A DNA stretch of 64,000 nt, taken from the NCBI GenBank assembly GCA_005408345.1, contig SEMN01000150.1:868001-932000 (forward strand), in the 5' to 3' direction. This document shows positions 37,501-50,700 of this stretch, one piece after another (the stretch's first letter is position 1; each line of letters opens with the position of its first letter). The translations under genes were made by a program, and so were the position numbers. The notes under the pieces were generated by a model. That model ran no database searches, had not been told where the DNA came from, and saw only the letters and a program-made list of their open reading frames with translations. The DNA comes from Macquaria australasica (lineage: Eukaryota > Chordata > Actinopteri > Centrarchiformes > Percichthyidae).

Positions 37501-38678
37501 TATGAAAACTTAATGCTTCTTCAGATGGTTTTTCTTCATAAGTATGATTAAATGATTAGTTAGCTGCTAGTCTGCTTTCCTGTTATGGTTTAGTAACTAA
37601 AGTCAGTAAATTAAGTAATTCCACATGTGTGTCTCAGCTACAGCAGTTTGAATAAACAATTTGGAAGTTAAAACTTAAATACAGTAAAAGTACATTTTAA
37701 AATCAATTAGAAGTTGGTGGACAACCTATAGTCAGTAGAGTATGCAAGGTTGACCTACTGTAGGTTGACTCTGATCAGTGCAACCTTAATAGAGACTCTT
37801 ATGGGTTTTAATTCAGTTGTTTCCACATTAAAGGGGAACAAGATGAACAAACACATTTCCAGACTATAACCTAGCTGCTGTTGCCATGTGGGGCTCGAGA
37901 TTACGACGATATTCTCCGGAAGCATACACAGAATATATCGCATGTGTCTCAGGCTAGGATCTGAGTGTTCTTGGCCCTCAAAAACCAAATCAAACAAATG
38001 AAGAAAATGTCTTGTTTAGTAAGACTTCAGCCCTGGGGCTTTCCCACAGTGTGTTGATATGGGCAGTGCCACAGATGGTATACCCACTCTATCACTGCAT
38101 GGCATCTCCTTCTAGCCGGCACAGATTTTGGCTAGCAGACGTGACCATGTATCAGGGAGGAGTCACTGACCTCTCGGATGTTTATGTCTGTACAGTCCCA
38201 AGGGAAACCACAAGGCCTCTCCCAACTGTCCTTGTAGGGAGAAAAGTCTGGAAATTAATGTGCATGTTTGTTTTTTTTTCATTCTTGTAGAGAACATTCC
38301 CGAGAAATGGACGCCTGAAGTGAAACACTTTTGTCCCAACGTCCCGATCATTCTCGTGGGTAACAAGAAGGACCTCAGGAATGATGAACACACACGCAGG
38401 GAGCTGGCCAAGATGAAACAGGTGTGTCTCCAAACTAATCTCCCCGTTTAATGTGTAAACCCACAGTGTCAATTTAACCCACTGTCTGTACATTAAACCT
38501 CCAGGAGCCGGTTAAGTCTGAGGAGGGCAGAGACATGGCCAACCGCATCAGTGCCTTTGGCTACCTGGAGTGCTCCGCCAAGACCAAGGACGGCGTGCGG
38601 GAGGTGTTTGAGATGGCCACCAGAGCAGCGCTGCAGGTCCGCAAGCGCAAGAAGAGGGGCGGCTGCCAGCTACTGTGA
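34551..38678 (+). CDS. rhoc: Rho-family small GTPase, RhoC type
   Basis: Four coding exons, 34551-34706, 36712-36832, 38291-38421 and 38505-38678, all with GT-AG borders, join to 193 codons plus stop, the exact RhoA/RhoC length. Visible motifs are the P-loop GDGACGKT (residues 12-19), switch I around YVPTVF (34-39), DTAGQE (59-64), the guanine-binding NKKD (117-120), CSAK (159-162), a polybasic tail, and the CAAX box CQLL at 190-193, which predicts geranylgeranylation. Isoleucine at 43, the HFCPNVPII segment, and the SAFGYLE and LQVRK segments fit RhoC better than RhoA. Rho GTPases cycle between GDP and GTP at the membrane and drive actomyosin contractility through effectors such as ROCK and formins. 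The start codon lies directly after a splice acceptor. The gene is convergent with mov10, as in other vertebrates. It could instead be named as a fish rhoa/rhoc co-paralogue. Confidence 0.97.
34763..35465. mobile_element. Miniature transposon in rhoc intron
   Basis: The ends are inverted copies: left CAGTGGTGAAGATA, right CATCTTCCAACACTG. The flanking text (AGTACATGTACTCAAGTACA; ACTTCTGTACTTCTACTTAA) is typical of the teleost 'acttaagtaaag' element that often lies in introns. A second element is nested inside it at 34926-35156. Confidence 0.75.
34926..35156. mobile_element. Nested miniature element inside the rhoc intron transposon
   Basis: Its ends are inverted copies: CCAGTGGTTTCCAAC on the left and GTTGGAAACCACTGG on the right. 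It interrupts the 34763-35465 element and so inserted later. It is about 231 bases with no coding capacity. Confidence 0.8.
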
Positions 38679-39795
38679 AGGGACGGAGTTTATTGGCCAA
38701 TCAGCAGCTGAGGGAGGGCATGACTCCCCCTTACATGCAGAGCAAATGTAGAGAAACCTTAAATCAATGGCTTCCGTGGACTATACTTACTTCACAGATG
38801 CAGATATGCCACAGGAGAATATGAAAGACTGACACACCTGTTTAAAAGCAAAACAAATCAGCCTTTTAAAAAAAACAAAAAAACAATTTCCTCTGCTACT
38901 CACACACTGTCAGTTTTGTTTTCTGTTTGTTTGCTGTTTGGTTTTCCTCCACCAGAATACCAGCTTGTTTGTGTGAAGGACCTGCCCCTTCCTCGTATAT
39001 GAATGTATGTTTGTATTTATATGTGCATATACTTTACAAATATATCATGCATCTGCCTCTGTTATGATTGTTTACAGAGAAGAGTCTTGTAGCTCACGTG
39101 CACACTGACTGTCTTGTTCTCGGCTCACGGCTGCAAGTTGCAGACAGTTTTAGATTTGCTTTAATTAGTATGTAACACCTACTTCTCTTCTTGAACCTGC
39201 ATGTACCACTCTCTTGTTCTACATCAGCTTCAGTCACAATCCACCTATTTCTCATACCACTATTCATTTTACACCCTTAAAAGTCCTATTTCTCCAAGTG
39301 CTGAGTCAGCAGAGCTCTGTTCTCCCCAGATTTATCTTCTGACATAAAGAACTAAATTTAGAGCCTGTTCACACGACATTAATCCACAGAAACCTACATA
39401 AACTGAAGCAGCAGCGACTATTAATGTGGAGAGGTTTTGGACTGCAACTTGCTCCGTCTCTCTCCCATGGCGATAGCTTAAGCTGGCACTGGAGACAGTG
39501 GTCTATTGTCATGGACACAATACTCTGTCACGCTCACACTGGCTCTGACAGACTCTACCAAGACGTCACCAATGCCTTCCCCAAAACAGGCCCTGCCTCC
39601 TGTCTGAACTCTGTACTGTTGATTTCAGATCCAGTATGCAATCATTATGCATCACTGTGTACTGGAAAAGTGCACGCTGTAATCTACAGGTTTGATAATG
39701 GATGCACACAGTATACAGCCATATTGATATTCAGACAGATTACAGGCCCGTTCTGTGTATAAAAGTTTTAATAAAATTTCTAACTGACATCTTGA
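38679..39795 (+). other. rhoc 3' UTR
   Basis: Follows the rhoc stop codon and ends shortly after an AATAAA polyadenylation signal at 39770-39775. This gives a 3' UTR of about 1.1 kb. Several AT-rich TATTTATAT-like stretches near 39015-39050 could influence mRNA stability. The 112-codon frame at 39424-39762 lies inside the UTR and is considered chance. Confidence 0.65.
39770..39775 (+). terminator. rhoc polyadenylation signal
   Basis: Canonical AATAAA about 1.1 kb downstream of the rhoc stop codon, the first canonical signal on this strand after the stop. Confidence 0.65.
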
Positions 39796-40619
39796 TTGAC
39801 TGCTCAGACGTTATTAACTATGTGCCATGTTCTCAGTTTGGCTCACCAGATCAGTAGCTCTCGACTATTTGAAATTTAGGGCTTTGTTGGTGTGTAATAG
39901 GCCTTTATTTGACACACAAGGGGCATTTCTTGAAATGTGATTTGGAAAAAAACAAGGATATCTGAGTATGTGTATGTCTGGGAACAACTGTGGTGTGTTT
40001 GGATCTGTTTTGTTTTTTTTGTTTTTTAAACACCAGTGCGTCATAAACGTGCTGTTCACAGGAAATTTGAACATGAAATTGCAACAGAATTGAGATGAAA
40101 AGCCAGAGAGCATCTTTGTCAGTGGCCGCAACCACAATTTAAACTTCATTTTCTCCAGACGTGTATTCTCATCACTAAGTGACCGAATCATCAAACCACC
40201 TGGTCTTCTTACATGCAGCCCTCTGATGCAGTTAGTGTGTGCTTCTGTATCATGGCTGGAGCAAAGAGATGCAGAACATATTACATAACAGGTCCTGTCA
40301 TGAAAACGCCCTGCACACACCAAGTGTATTTAATGGTCCCTGCATTGATTTTACCACCATCATAACCTACAGCTGTGGTGATCTTTCTTTTACCCAGTAC
40401 ATTCAGATCCATAGAGATCAAAATGTTGCAGGCTTGGGCTAATTCCTGAACAGTGCCTCTGTCTGTAATGTCAAATGCCATAGTTCAAGAGAAAATGTTG
40501 ATTGTGATGACGCTTTACAAACAGTAGTGGGATGTGTTGAATGTCTGGATGAGACAAACATGTTAATAAAGTATTTTTGAAATACTACGTAATACTTCAC
40601 TGGTTTGGTTTTGCTTACA
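39796..40619. other. Convergent intergenic gap between rhoc and mov10
   Basis: Lies between the presumed 3' ends of the two convergent genes. A 152-codon minus-strand frame at 39865-40323 is the longest open frame in the gap, but it has no recognisable domain or exon borders and may be part of a dispersed repeat. Confidence 0.45.
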
Positions 40620-41745
40620 TTTATTTTTAGTGACTTTCTTGAAAAACAAGTCAAGACGCACGTCTTGCAAATGCCTTTAATTGTTTTCATAAATGCATTT
40701 ACATTCATATTCTGACAGTTTGTTTAACCTTCCCATTAGCAAAAGCACCACTATTAATTATACAAATCACATGCAATTACTGCCATTTTAAAAGTATACC
40801 ATGGTGTCTTGTCTTTATATTTCTTAGTGTTTCAGGCAGCAATTACATGAGTTCCATATGGCATGAAAAACTAACCATTATTTTTGCCATTTAACAGCAA
40901 AACCCCAAACCCACTGAAATCAGACCAAACCAAACAAATGCCAAATGATCCAAACTATTTCCAGCTTTGGTTTAGATGACATAATACAAGTTTAGACATT
41001 AACTGCACTTCCATTTCATATTTAAAAAAAACAAGATTTTTTAATTCAGAAAATACCAATCAGTACAAAATAGACCATAAACATCCTTCATTTGGTTAAT
41101 ATTAATAATACAAAATAGCTATATTGTATAATTGCGATTTAAAAATAGATTGGGCCCTTCACACAAGGACAGATCCCCACCGTACAGTTGGTTCAGTGAA
41201 ACAAATCATAAAACTACATGATTCTAAAAGAGCAGTGGTGATTGAGCAAAGTCAAAAACTTTCAATTAAATTACAAACCTGAGACTCACATGTTTGGTTG
41301 GTAAAATTCATTTTTAAAGAATATAAATACATTTAAAATTGAAGATTCAAGTCTCCAGATCCTTAACTGGATGAAAAGGAGCATCTGAACAGGTGTTTCA
41401 AGTGAAACTGTCTTAGTGTTAGTGCAGTCCACCGAGGTAGCTGAAAGCAAACGGTCTGGTCTGAACATGAATCAGCTCCCTGTCCTTTGTGGTCTTTGGT
41501 CAAGTTCGTTTAGCTGACATTAAAAAGATAGAAAGAAAAAGAACAACCTGACAAAGAGATATTTTGGAATGTTGTTTTTGTTGTGCACCCTTAATGTGAA
41601 AAGGTGTCATTAAGCCCTTTACGAAAAATTTCAGTACAAATGTAGGAACCTTTTGTTTCAAGCATCTGGTGAAATAATAGACTAAGAAATGAATTTAATG
41701 AATCCCTTCAAGTGCTCAGGATGGATGTTTGGGCTCTTGTTTCCC
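40620..41745 (-). other. Presumed 3' UTR of mov10 copy 1
   Basis: Downstream of the mov10 stop codon on the minus strand. The first canonical AATAAA I find on that strand after the stop is at 40625-40620, which would give a 1.1-kb 3' UTR. Earlier use of variant signals cannot be excluded. Confidence 0.45.
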
Positions 41746-44700
41746 TCACAGGTCGTTTCTCCACTCGGGATCCAGCTGCTGCTGAACGACACTCTCTGCC
41801 GTCTCCACTGGCAAGACAAGATTCACAGAAAGAAAGCAAAGTGGACAATTTTAATATCAATTCAAAATGTTTATTTTGAGGGGGATACTAATGAAAATAC
41901 AGATATACACTGTCTGTCACCTTGAACTTCAATGTCGATGTAGAGGGCAGCAAGTCTCGCCACCACATCCTCATCTTCCTCTGCTTGGACAAAACCAGTG
42001 TAGCCTCCTTCATCTCGGCAGTACTGAATGAACCTGCAGACGAGCAGGGAGGGAGACAATAACGACAGACTTAACAGGGACTGCTCTCTTTAATTTAAAA
42101 TGAAATCTAAATGAAATCTGTTAATATATGGATGCTGACAGCAGGGACCAGAAGTAGCCATGTGACACGTACCGGGCCCAGGTAGTATCTGTGATCAGCA
42201 CTCTGGGGTTTCCCACCACAATCAGCAGGGCTTTAGCTCGAGTCACAGCCACGTTGAACCTCTGGACAAGAAAAGAGTGTCTCAGAATGATGTTTTGTGT
42301 GTACACACACAGTGTATGCGCATGCGTTTGTGTTGTTTACCTTCTCATTCTTGACAAAGCCGAGGTTGAACTGTTTGTCTATCTCTATGTAATTGGGGCT
42401 GCTCCGAACTGTAGACACCATGATCACTCTCCTCTCCTGACCTTGGAACTCCTCCACCGAACCAACCTGACACACATATGTGTATATATATATGTACACT
42501 TAAGACACTGCCTCTGCTGTGTGTTTCACATTACTTAAGTGTGAAATATTTAGTTACCTTAAGGGCGTTCATGTCCTTAAATCTAAATTCTTTCGCAACT
42601 TTTTCCAGGGCCTTACGGATTTTCTGCACCTGTGTGACACCCAGAAAAAACAGCTCCAGCTTTTTATCTACATATAATTAATTGCACTTGGACCAAAGTA
42701 ATCTGTAAAAACAATAAGCTACATTGTTGTATTCTGTGTGTTGAATTGAATTAATTCGGACCTGTTTCCTGTAGGGGGCGATGATGCCTATGTCTCTGGG
42801 TGAGATGGTGGCCAGGCCCCTCTTGCCATGAGTCTGCAGCAGCTTCTTCACGTAGTCCATCAGCACCTCCACCTCTGCTACGTTGAAGAATGAAGGACTG
42901 CTGGCCTCGCGATCGTCAACACCGGTGACGCCATGGAAGATCACAGGGAAGTTCTGAGAGAGATATGTAAGATATATTTAATATCTTGTAATATAAATAT
43001 TAAAGAAAATGTTTTGGGAGAACTTCTTTTGAACACTGTGCTGCTGTGAGGTGGAATAAACTTCAAGCTGGAATTAAAAAACAAAAAAAACGTGCCACAG
43101 TTCACAATGTTCAACCAAGTGTAAAAGGTGTTGTGTGGGTTTTGATTAGTGTGTATAGATGGACAGAGTCAGTTATAGGGCTGTTTTCTTGGTATTTAAT
43201 AATATGAGGTTTGTTTGTGTGTTTAAGCACAGGCAAGTGAGTATGTAATTTTAAGATATTCATCAGTAAAATCATTAAATTAATCAAGATGTTAAATGTA
43301 TTGTCCTTCAATCAAAAAGGAGAAAACTGCACCTGCAAGTGAATATTATTAGAATTCGTTAGAACAATTATGTACATTATCGATTAGTCAGCCTATTATT
43401 TTCTCGATAGATTTTTGTCTATGGCATGTCAAAAAATAGTGGAAAAAATGCTCATCATAATTTCTCAGAGCCCAAGTTGTCGTCTTCAAATGGCTTGTTT
43501 TTTCCAACTGACAGTTGAACACCCAAATATATTCAATTTACAATTACATGAAACAAAGAAAATCAGCAAATCCTCACTTTGGAGATGCTGGAACCAGCAA
43601 ATGTTTGGCATTGTTGCTTAAAAAATGACTGAAATGATTAATCGATTATCAAACTAGATGGATTAATTTTCTGTCGATCAACTAACAGACTAATCAACTT
43701 ATTGTTTCAGCTCTAGAATGATAATGAAATGGCTACATTAAACATTAAATATAATTTAATATTATATATATATACTGTATATATATATATATAAGTCTTG
43801 GGGTGCAGGCATATTGGTCACTTTTCATGCTTTAATTTCTAAATGATCTGTTTGAACATGCACTGTACAGTATGTGTGTGCTGGCAGAAGAATCATTACC
43901 TTCTTCGGGAGGTATTCCCATCCGCAGTAGGAGTTGCGTAAAATTTCATCGGCGCTAACCTGCAGCTCTCCGTCATAGAAGAGCTCGTTGGGAATCTTCA
44001 GAATGGCAGGATGGGACCTGAAAGGGACAAACAGAAACGAAAATAGATTGGAAGATGTTGAAAAATCAAACACGTCGTTTCTGTCAAGGAGTGACCTATA
44101 ACCTAATCTCTACTGCCACACCTGTAGTTGTGCAGCAGTTTGGTGACAAAGCGATTGTCGAACACGCCATCGTGCTTCTGGTACAGAGAGAAATCATTCA
44201 TCATGCGCTCCAAGAGGGACACTCCTGCAGACAGCAGAGCCTTTTAACTCCAGAAATACACACACAAGTAGAGACTTTCTAAGTTAAAATCTGTGTGTAA
44301 TGCAGAACTGTGTATCCTTACCCATGCCGTACTTCAGCGCAAAAGGGGATCTGAGAATGGGTCCGAGCTGCTTGGGGTCTCCAGCCAGAACAACCTGGCC
44401 AGTCTCAGCTTGGAGCAGCCCTTTGTTCCACGGATGACAAAAATCAACCAACATGTAAAACAAGTTCAGCACAATTACAGAAAACACACTGCTGTTTGTT
44501 TTTTTTTACCTGCCAATGGGACTAAACATTCGGTCTCCACGGCGTGTCCTGCCTCGTCCACAAACACGTGAGTGAAATGACCCGCGGGGATGTCTCCTGT
44601 GACCAGCCTGCAGCGATCAGAGAAAAGAAGAAGTTCTTCTGAAGGTTGACTGTTAGTATTTTGATGGCGGAGAATATACACAGGATGTGCATAATGTGGC

Positions 44701-47700
44701 ATGCAACAGTGAAATGCAACTTTTTTTGTGTGTGTCATGCAGGTGAGCAAACTGCACTACCTTCCAGCGGTTAACAGGGTGGTGACCATGATCCTATACT
44801 CCATCAGCTTCTCTTTAGCAGGAAAAACGTAACACTGCCCTACCAGGTTAGAGCATGCCTGTGAAAGTACCACAATGTCCGTGCACACAAACCTCAGTGA
44901 GGCTAGAAAAACACTGAAGAACACAACATAAAGCAACAGGACGTGCAGCAGTATTGCATCATGAAAGCTACAGACATTGCTATGCATCATTAAGTCTACA
45001 GGGGGCAGATAATCTAACTGTGACCAAGTGTGTGAATGGATGCCAGTTAATCTCTCTCAAAGAAAAGCTTCACATCTAAAACAAACAGCATGCATCGAAT
45101 GCATCTGCACTGACCTTTAGTTGATCTGGGACTAATTGTGGGTCCCGACTGGTGGCGTACATGCGGAACACTTTATTCTCGCCCACGTGGTCCAGAATCT
45201 TCTTGCAGAGCAGATCCGCAGCGCTGTTGGAGGGAGCGCAGGCCAGGATGTGGCAGGAGGTCTGGGCCCTCTCTATCTGCTTGATGGCCTCCACCAGGGT
45301 AACAGTTTTGCCTGAAAAAAAGAACCATCAGAAGAAAGGCAAGTGCGTTGAATTTCTTGCTTTGCAAGCGAAGACGAAGTGATATGCTGGTACTTGCTGT
45401 ACCTGTTCCAGGTGGGCCAAACACCAGGTAAGGGGCAGGTTTGGACGAGCCAGCTACAATGTGTTGTACAGCCTGATACTGCTCTGGGTTTTTCTCCAGC
45501 TTTGAGTCCAACAGCCTATCGACAGGAAGATAGAGTGACAGAGGAATGATGTTAGAGCTGAATAACAGAGAGAGTGAGCCATTATGTTTTGAGTATAATG
45601 TTTCCGTGTTTTTTCTTTCCCATTTCCAAACCGCCTCCCGACACGAGTCAGATCAACCAAGCCCTTCTCTGCATAGACGTTTACATGCATCTTCCGAAAA
45701 CCATAATTGCAGCCTTAGTGTGATCATATGTGCAGCTCAATTGTTGACATTTTTCATTCATATGTAGTGGGAGAGTAAAATAGCCAGCTAACACATTGCA
45801 CTTTACACAAAGATATATACAGTCTATATATTAGCATGCCTAACCTGAGATGGGGAAGCTCAGACTGCAGAGAGGGGAAGGCAGGCGCAGCAGGGAACAA
45901 CACCTCTCCCAGCCTGTATGTAGCTGCCAGCTCTGCTGCTCTGTGCTGAAGACGCAGAGTCAGGCGGCTGACAGTGAACTCAACATTGAAGTTCATGTTA
46001 TCTACAAAGCGATCCAGCAATCTGCAAACAAATTCACAGACAAACTGTGTGAGTCTCGGATTCTAGCAAACGTGTTAAATATGAGTCAAAGAATTTAATA
46101 TTTTTTATTTCTTAATTATTGTATGTTACTGTGAGCTGAAGCCGAGTTTGACACTGTCCAGCTGCACACTGTGGACGTAACCGCGGTACTTCACCCCTGT
46201 TTCTCCTGCAGGGTACGCCAGCAGCGCGTCCCCTCGTAGCACAGACGGACGGTTCTCAGACACACCGGGTACCTGGAAAGTGAATATGTTAATTAAAATC
46301 ATTTAAAATATATCAGACATCATTTGTCTTTTTGTTTTCCTATACATTTTTTCTCATCAGGAATGTATGATTACATGTGTACAAATGCTTCAATTACAAG
46401 AGATCGATGCTAAAGATTATCTATTAAACTTTAACAATTGTCTGCCTGTTTTTTCAGATTTATGTCTGATGCACATTTCTGAAACTACATTAAGGAGACT
46501 AGAGCCAGTAGTGGATATCAGAATGTCTTTTAAAAGAAACCTGCACAGTCATGTCACTAATCATCACCAATGCTTGCTTTATATGGCTAATACTACTGTT
46601 CTTTGCACTGTGGTTTACGATATGTATTTATGATATGCCCTTGTCTGTTTGATTTATTCCTCCTGCCAGGCACTACAGTTGCTATTTAGGTAGGTAGCTA
46701 GTGAAAATTATTCAAAACGAATCTCTAAGTGAGAGAGGGAATGAACAAGGAATGAGTGATTCTGTGAGTGAATACTGAGCGAGCACATATTGACCTCCAG
46801 AACGAGAAGTTTCTTGTTGACCGTGTCTCTGGACATGACGGCCCGCTCTCTTTCACCGTTGGGGATGTTGTATCTCTTGATGTCCACCTCCATCTGTTGC
46901 TCTTCCAGATACAGCAGCAGCTGAAACTTGTCGGAGTAGTTCTCCCAGCACAGGGGACTTTCCAGCAAGTCCCTTCTACACAGACCGAAAGAAAAGAAAC
47001 AAATTGTATGGCAGTGTATGCATATTGTAGAACAGATTATTTTATATCATTAATGTATGTTTTTGGCCTGTGTTCACACTAACCCTTTCTCCAAGAAATT
47101 ACATTTATATATTACTAAATTGTTTTCCCAATTATGTTGTGCTGTCAAATGTAATCACTGCCTGGATTATGTTCAGAAGCAACGTTTTTTGTGAATGAAA
47201 TGCCGGTGGAGGTGGTTGGGATGGATAGTGGGCATACAAAGTGTAGGACTGTGACACCAGAGACTCGGGACTTCGCATCCTGAGTCTTGTCTATGGTTGG
47301 GTTTAAGCAACAAAAGCCCTTTGGTTAAGGTTAGGTAAAAAGATCTTGTTTTTTTTGTTAAATGTTGACATTTCCCTGAGAGTTTCATAAAGCTGTAGTC
47401 ACTACAAGTGGAAATTTTATTGCAAGATCAGATATTTTGGAGGAAAACAAATGAAATACATTGCCAATTAACATTTTATTTAGCCAAGATTTTGAAGAAG
47501 GAAACTAGGTTTTATGGTTCTTTACTGGTTGAATCCAAACTGAACACAACACATACAGATGAATGTGCACCTAATAGCGCATGCAACGACGTGTTACTAA
47601 AACATAAAATAGTCCCACATTATATGTAGGCTATGCGGTACAGTAATCGGGTCGGCATAACATTTCCCTCCAAACGTATTTGCTGTTGCAAATTAGTTGC

Positions 47701-50700
47701 ATACAAACGTTATTTCTACTGGCTATACTGTGACACATAAAACACATTAACATCACCGGTGAGGTTAGGCTTTCCATAGTTATTACACCAGAGTTATCCT
47801 TGAACTACTGACTCATGGCTGAAAATGACCTCAAAAACTGAACTGTTACCTTGTATCGGAGGAGAAAGTAAACTGCTTCAGTGACTTGATGAACTGGTTC
47901 ATGTATGCTGGCATTCGATAATGTTTTAACTCAACCACATTTTTTAGCTGCAGCACCGATAGCCTGGTAAGAGGAGACAGAATAGAAAAGGTTGGATACA
48001 TCACTAGGAGACATACAGCATTTCAATTTTTACATTTGCTGTATATTTAACAGTGTGTCGAGTGAACAGTGATACCCTTCAGGTGGCTGTCCATCCACAA
48101 TCGGGCAATGTACTTCAGGTGTCCAGGCAGGGAGGGAGCGAGGTTTGTAAGGGGCGATAGGTGCCAGCTCCAGTCCTAAGGCAGTTATACAATGAGCCTC
48201 AATGAAGCGCACAATGTGGAACGCAGCCGAGGAGGGCTGCAGGTCTGGTTTGAATTCAAAGGCCAGTGTAGCTGGATAGAAACCAACCAAACTGCAGTGG
48301 AAGTGAACCTGAATTTCATAGCTGTCACCTGAGAATAGATAACAGGTAATCATGTTTTATTGTATTTATTGTGCTTTATTGTTCCCATAAATTCTCTCAG
48401 CTGAGCAAAATATGGCATCATGATATTCACATTACCTGGTTGTAGATGCAGAGGGTTTGTCTTGGTCACTTTGTGCTTATCCATCAGAGTGAAGTACCTG
48501 AGCCAGTGCAGTGGGGTGTAGTAGGTGAAATACACAGGTTTGGTTCCAGTGTTTTCCACTTTCAGATTTACCACACACTGTTTCAAAAAGAAAAAGGAGA
48601 AACATAGCTTCACATCTGTACCACGACCAACAATGGGTTTTATCCAATTCAGCAGATGATCATCAGCAAACGCTGCAATATTATTACCTCACAGGTATCT
48701 ACACGCAAGCAAAGTTTCCCATTCTCAAACTTCTGGTCGGAGTTGATGCTGATACCATGTTTGTCAGAGATGAACTGAGCCCTATGGGTGCAAAAAGAGC
48801 AAAGGTTATGATCCACTGTATCAAAGGCACCAGAGTGGTGTGTGACTTTGAAGATCACCATTAAATTACAGAGCCAAATTTCAAAGGTACTCTTTCAAGT
48901 ATGCAGCTGCATGAGAAGCTGTATAATTCACAACTTTGTGGACTGCTGCTGTTAGCCCACTAGCTATCCTAGCTCCTGCAGTTTATGCTTACAACCCTAC
49001 CCACCCACGTTATTTCCTGTCCCGTCTGCTTTTTGCCACACCACACGAGTAAATTAAGCCTGTTGCTGTGGGCCTGGACTCCAAATAGGACGCTCTGTTT
49101 GTTGATGGTGACTTTTTAAATTACTTTTGCTTAGTGTCTCTTCTCTTTTATTGAGTTGCCTACAAAAAACATTTTTGACTTGAGAGGACTGAGGTGTAGA
49201 AAGAAATAGTAGAAGAACCTTGTATGTGTCAAAATGCTGAAGACAAACTGCTCTTGCAGCACTTTGGTAGTGACAAGCAGAAGTAAAAACAAACATGCTT
49301 TTGGGAGAATGATGAGGACTCTGTTACCTGTCTGTCTTCAGTTTGCTCATCAGAAGACTGGCGTGTTTCCTCCGGGCTCGAACTCCCGTCTCTGCTTCAT
49401 CTCCGGAGGTGAAGGACTGTACTGTCCCGGGACTGGCCGCTCCACCCCGGAAAGGCTCTGGCTGACATCTCCTGTGTGAATGCCACTGGTCCTCATAAAG
49501 AGCTGTGACCTGTGCAGAGGATCACTTCATGTCAGTGTTGTCTTCTGATGGAAAATCAAGTAGCCTGAGTGTCCTCTGTTGTGATTTTTTTTACTGGCAG
49601 TAGCAGAAATAATGGTATCCTCACCCTTTTTTAAAGATGTGCATGTAAATATAATATATACAAATGCATATAAATATAACAGACATTCAAAAGGGCTTTT
49701 TCTCAGAACGGTAGTTTTGTTTCTGTGAAAGTGAAACAGTGATTTTGCAAGTCTGCAAATCTTTGCTTTTGAACTGACACACTGCTGTTGTCACTTTCAA
49801 AGATTAAATCTTTGAAAATGTTTAAAGCTTCTGAAAAATCGGCTTCAAATCTTTAATATTTTCTCCTAACATTAAATAATTATTAAATTAATAATAATTA
49901 ATATTAAATATACCTAAGCCTTTTTTAGTATTCAGTTTTATCCGCATTTACAGCTTATGAGATGTGATAATGCAGACTTGGTTCTGCAATCTTCGGCTTT
50001 CATCAACTGTTTTATCGAGATCAATGTCACTGTAATGGTATGTTGTCCCCTTGATGGTATGTCTTTTTTCACACCAATTAAAGCTAATAATAATTATAAA
50101 TATTAGTTTTCTCACTTCATGTAGGCCTAAAACTAGCTGCTACTTTTCTAGCTGTTGATTAAGCGGAAATACAAAACTCATCTTTCAGGTTTTTGACATA
50201 ACTTGGTTTAAGTTGTTTAGTGGCACAATCTTCAGATACACTGTACAATATTTCAACAGAATTTAAAATCACTTAATTATAAGTTATATGACCTGTTGCC
50301 AATCAAATGAAACCAACAATTAGGCTACTGTAGACTGGCTAAACCCCAAAAACGTCTCTTTATTTAGTTCTGTATTTTACAAATGTATTATTAGTTTATT
50401 TACTCTAAATTACGGGTCAAATTCTATTAAACATCTGACCACTATAAATAGCTGGGAGGTGTGGTGGTGATCACGCCTAAAATATAATGTGAAGGTGCAT
50501 AGGCCTACCGTGGACTTGAAGCGAATAGTGTCTCCTCGTCTTGTTATTTTGTTTGCCATTTTCAGGGCATAGAGGACTGAACCGAAGTTTGGATCTTTGG
50601 TCACTTTATTCCTAAAAGAAACACAAAATCATTTAATTTTAACATTTCTAAAACTGTCAAACACACAGAGATCTCCTATAATATCCCCATAATGAAGAAC

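Noticed and set aside
39865..40323. 152-codon minus-strand frame between rhoc and mov10
   Set aside because: No domain, no exon borders, and a probable repeat or chance frame.
43755..43792. TATA palindrome as a regulatory or origin-like structure
   Set aside because: It is a simple AT microsatellite in an intron.
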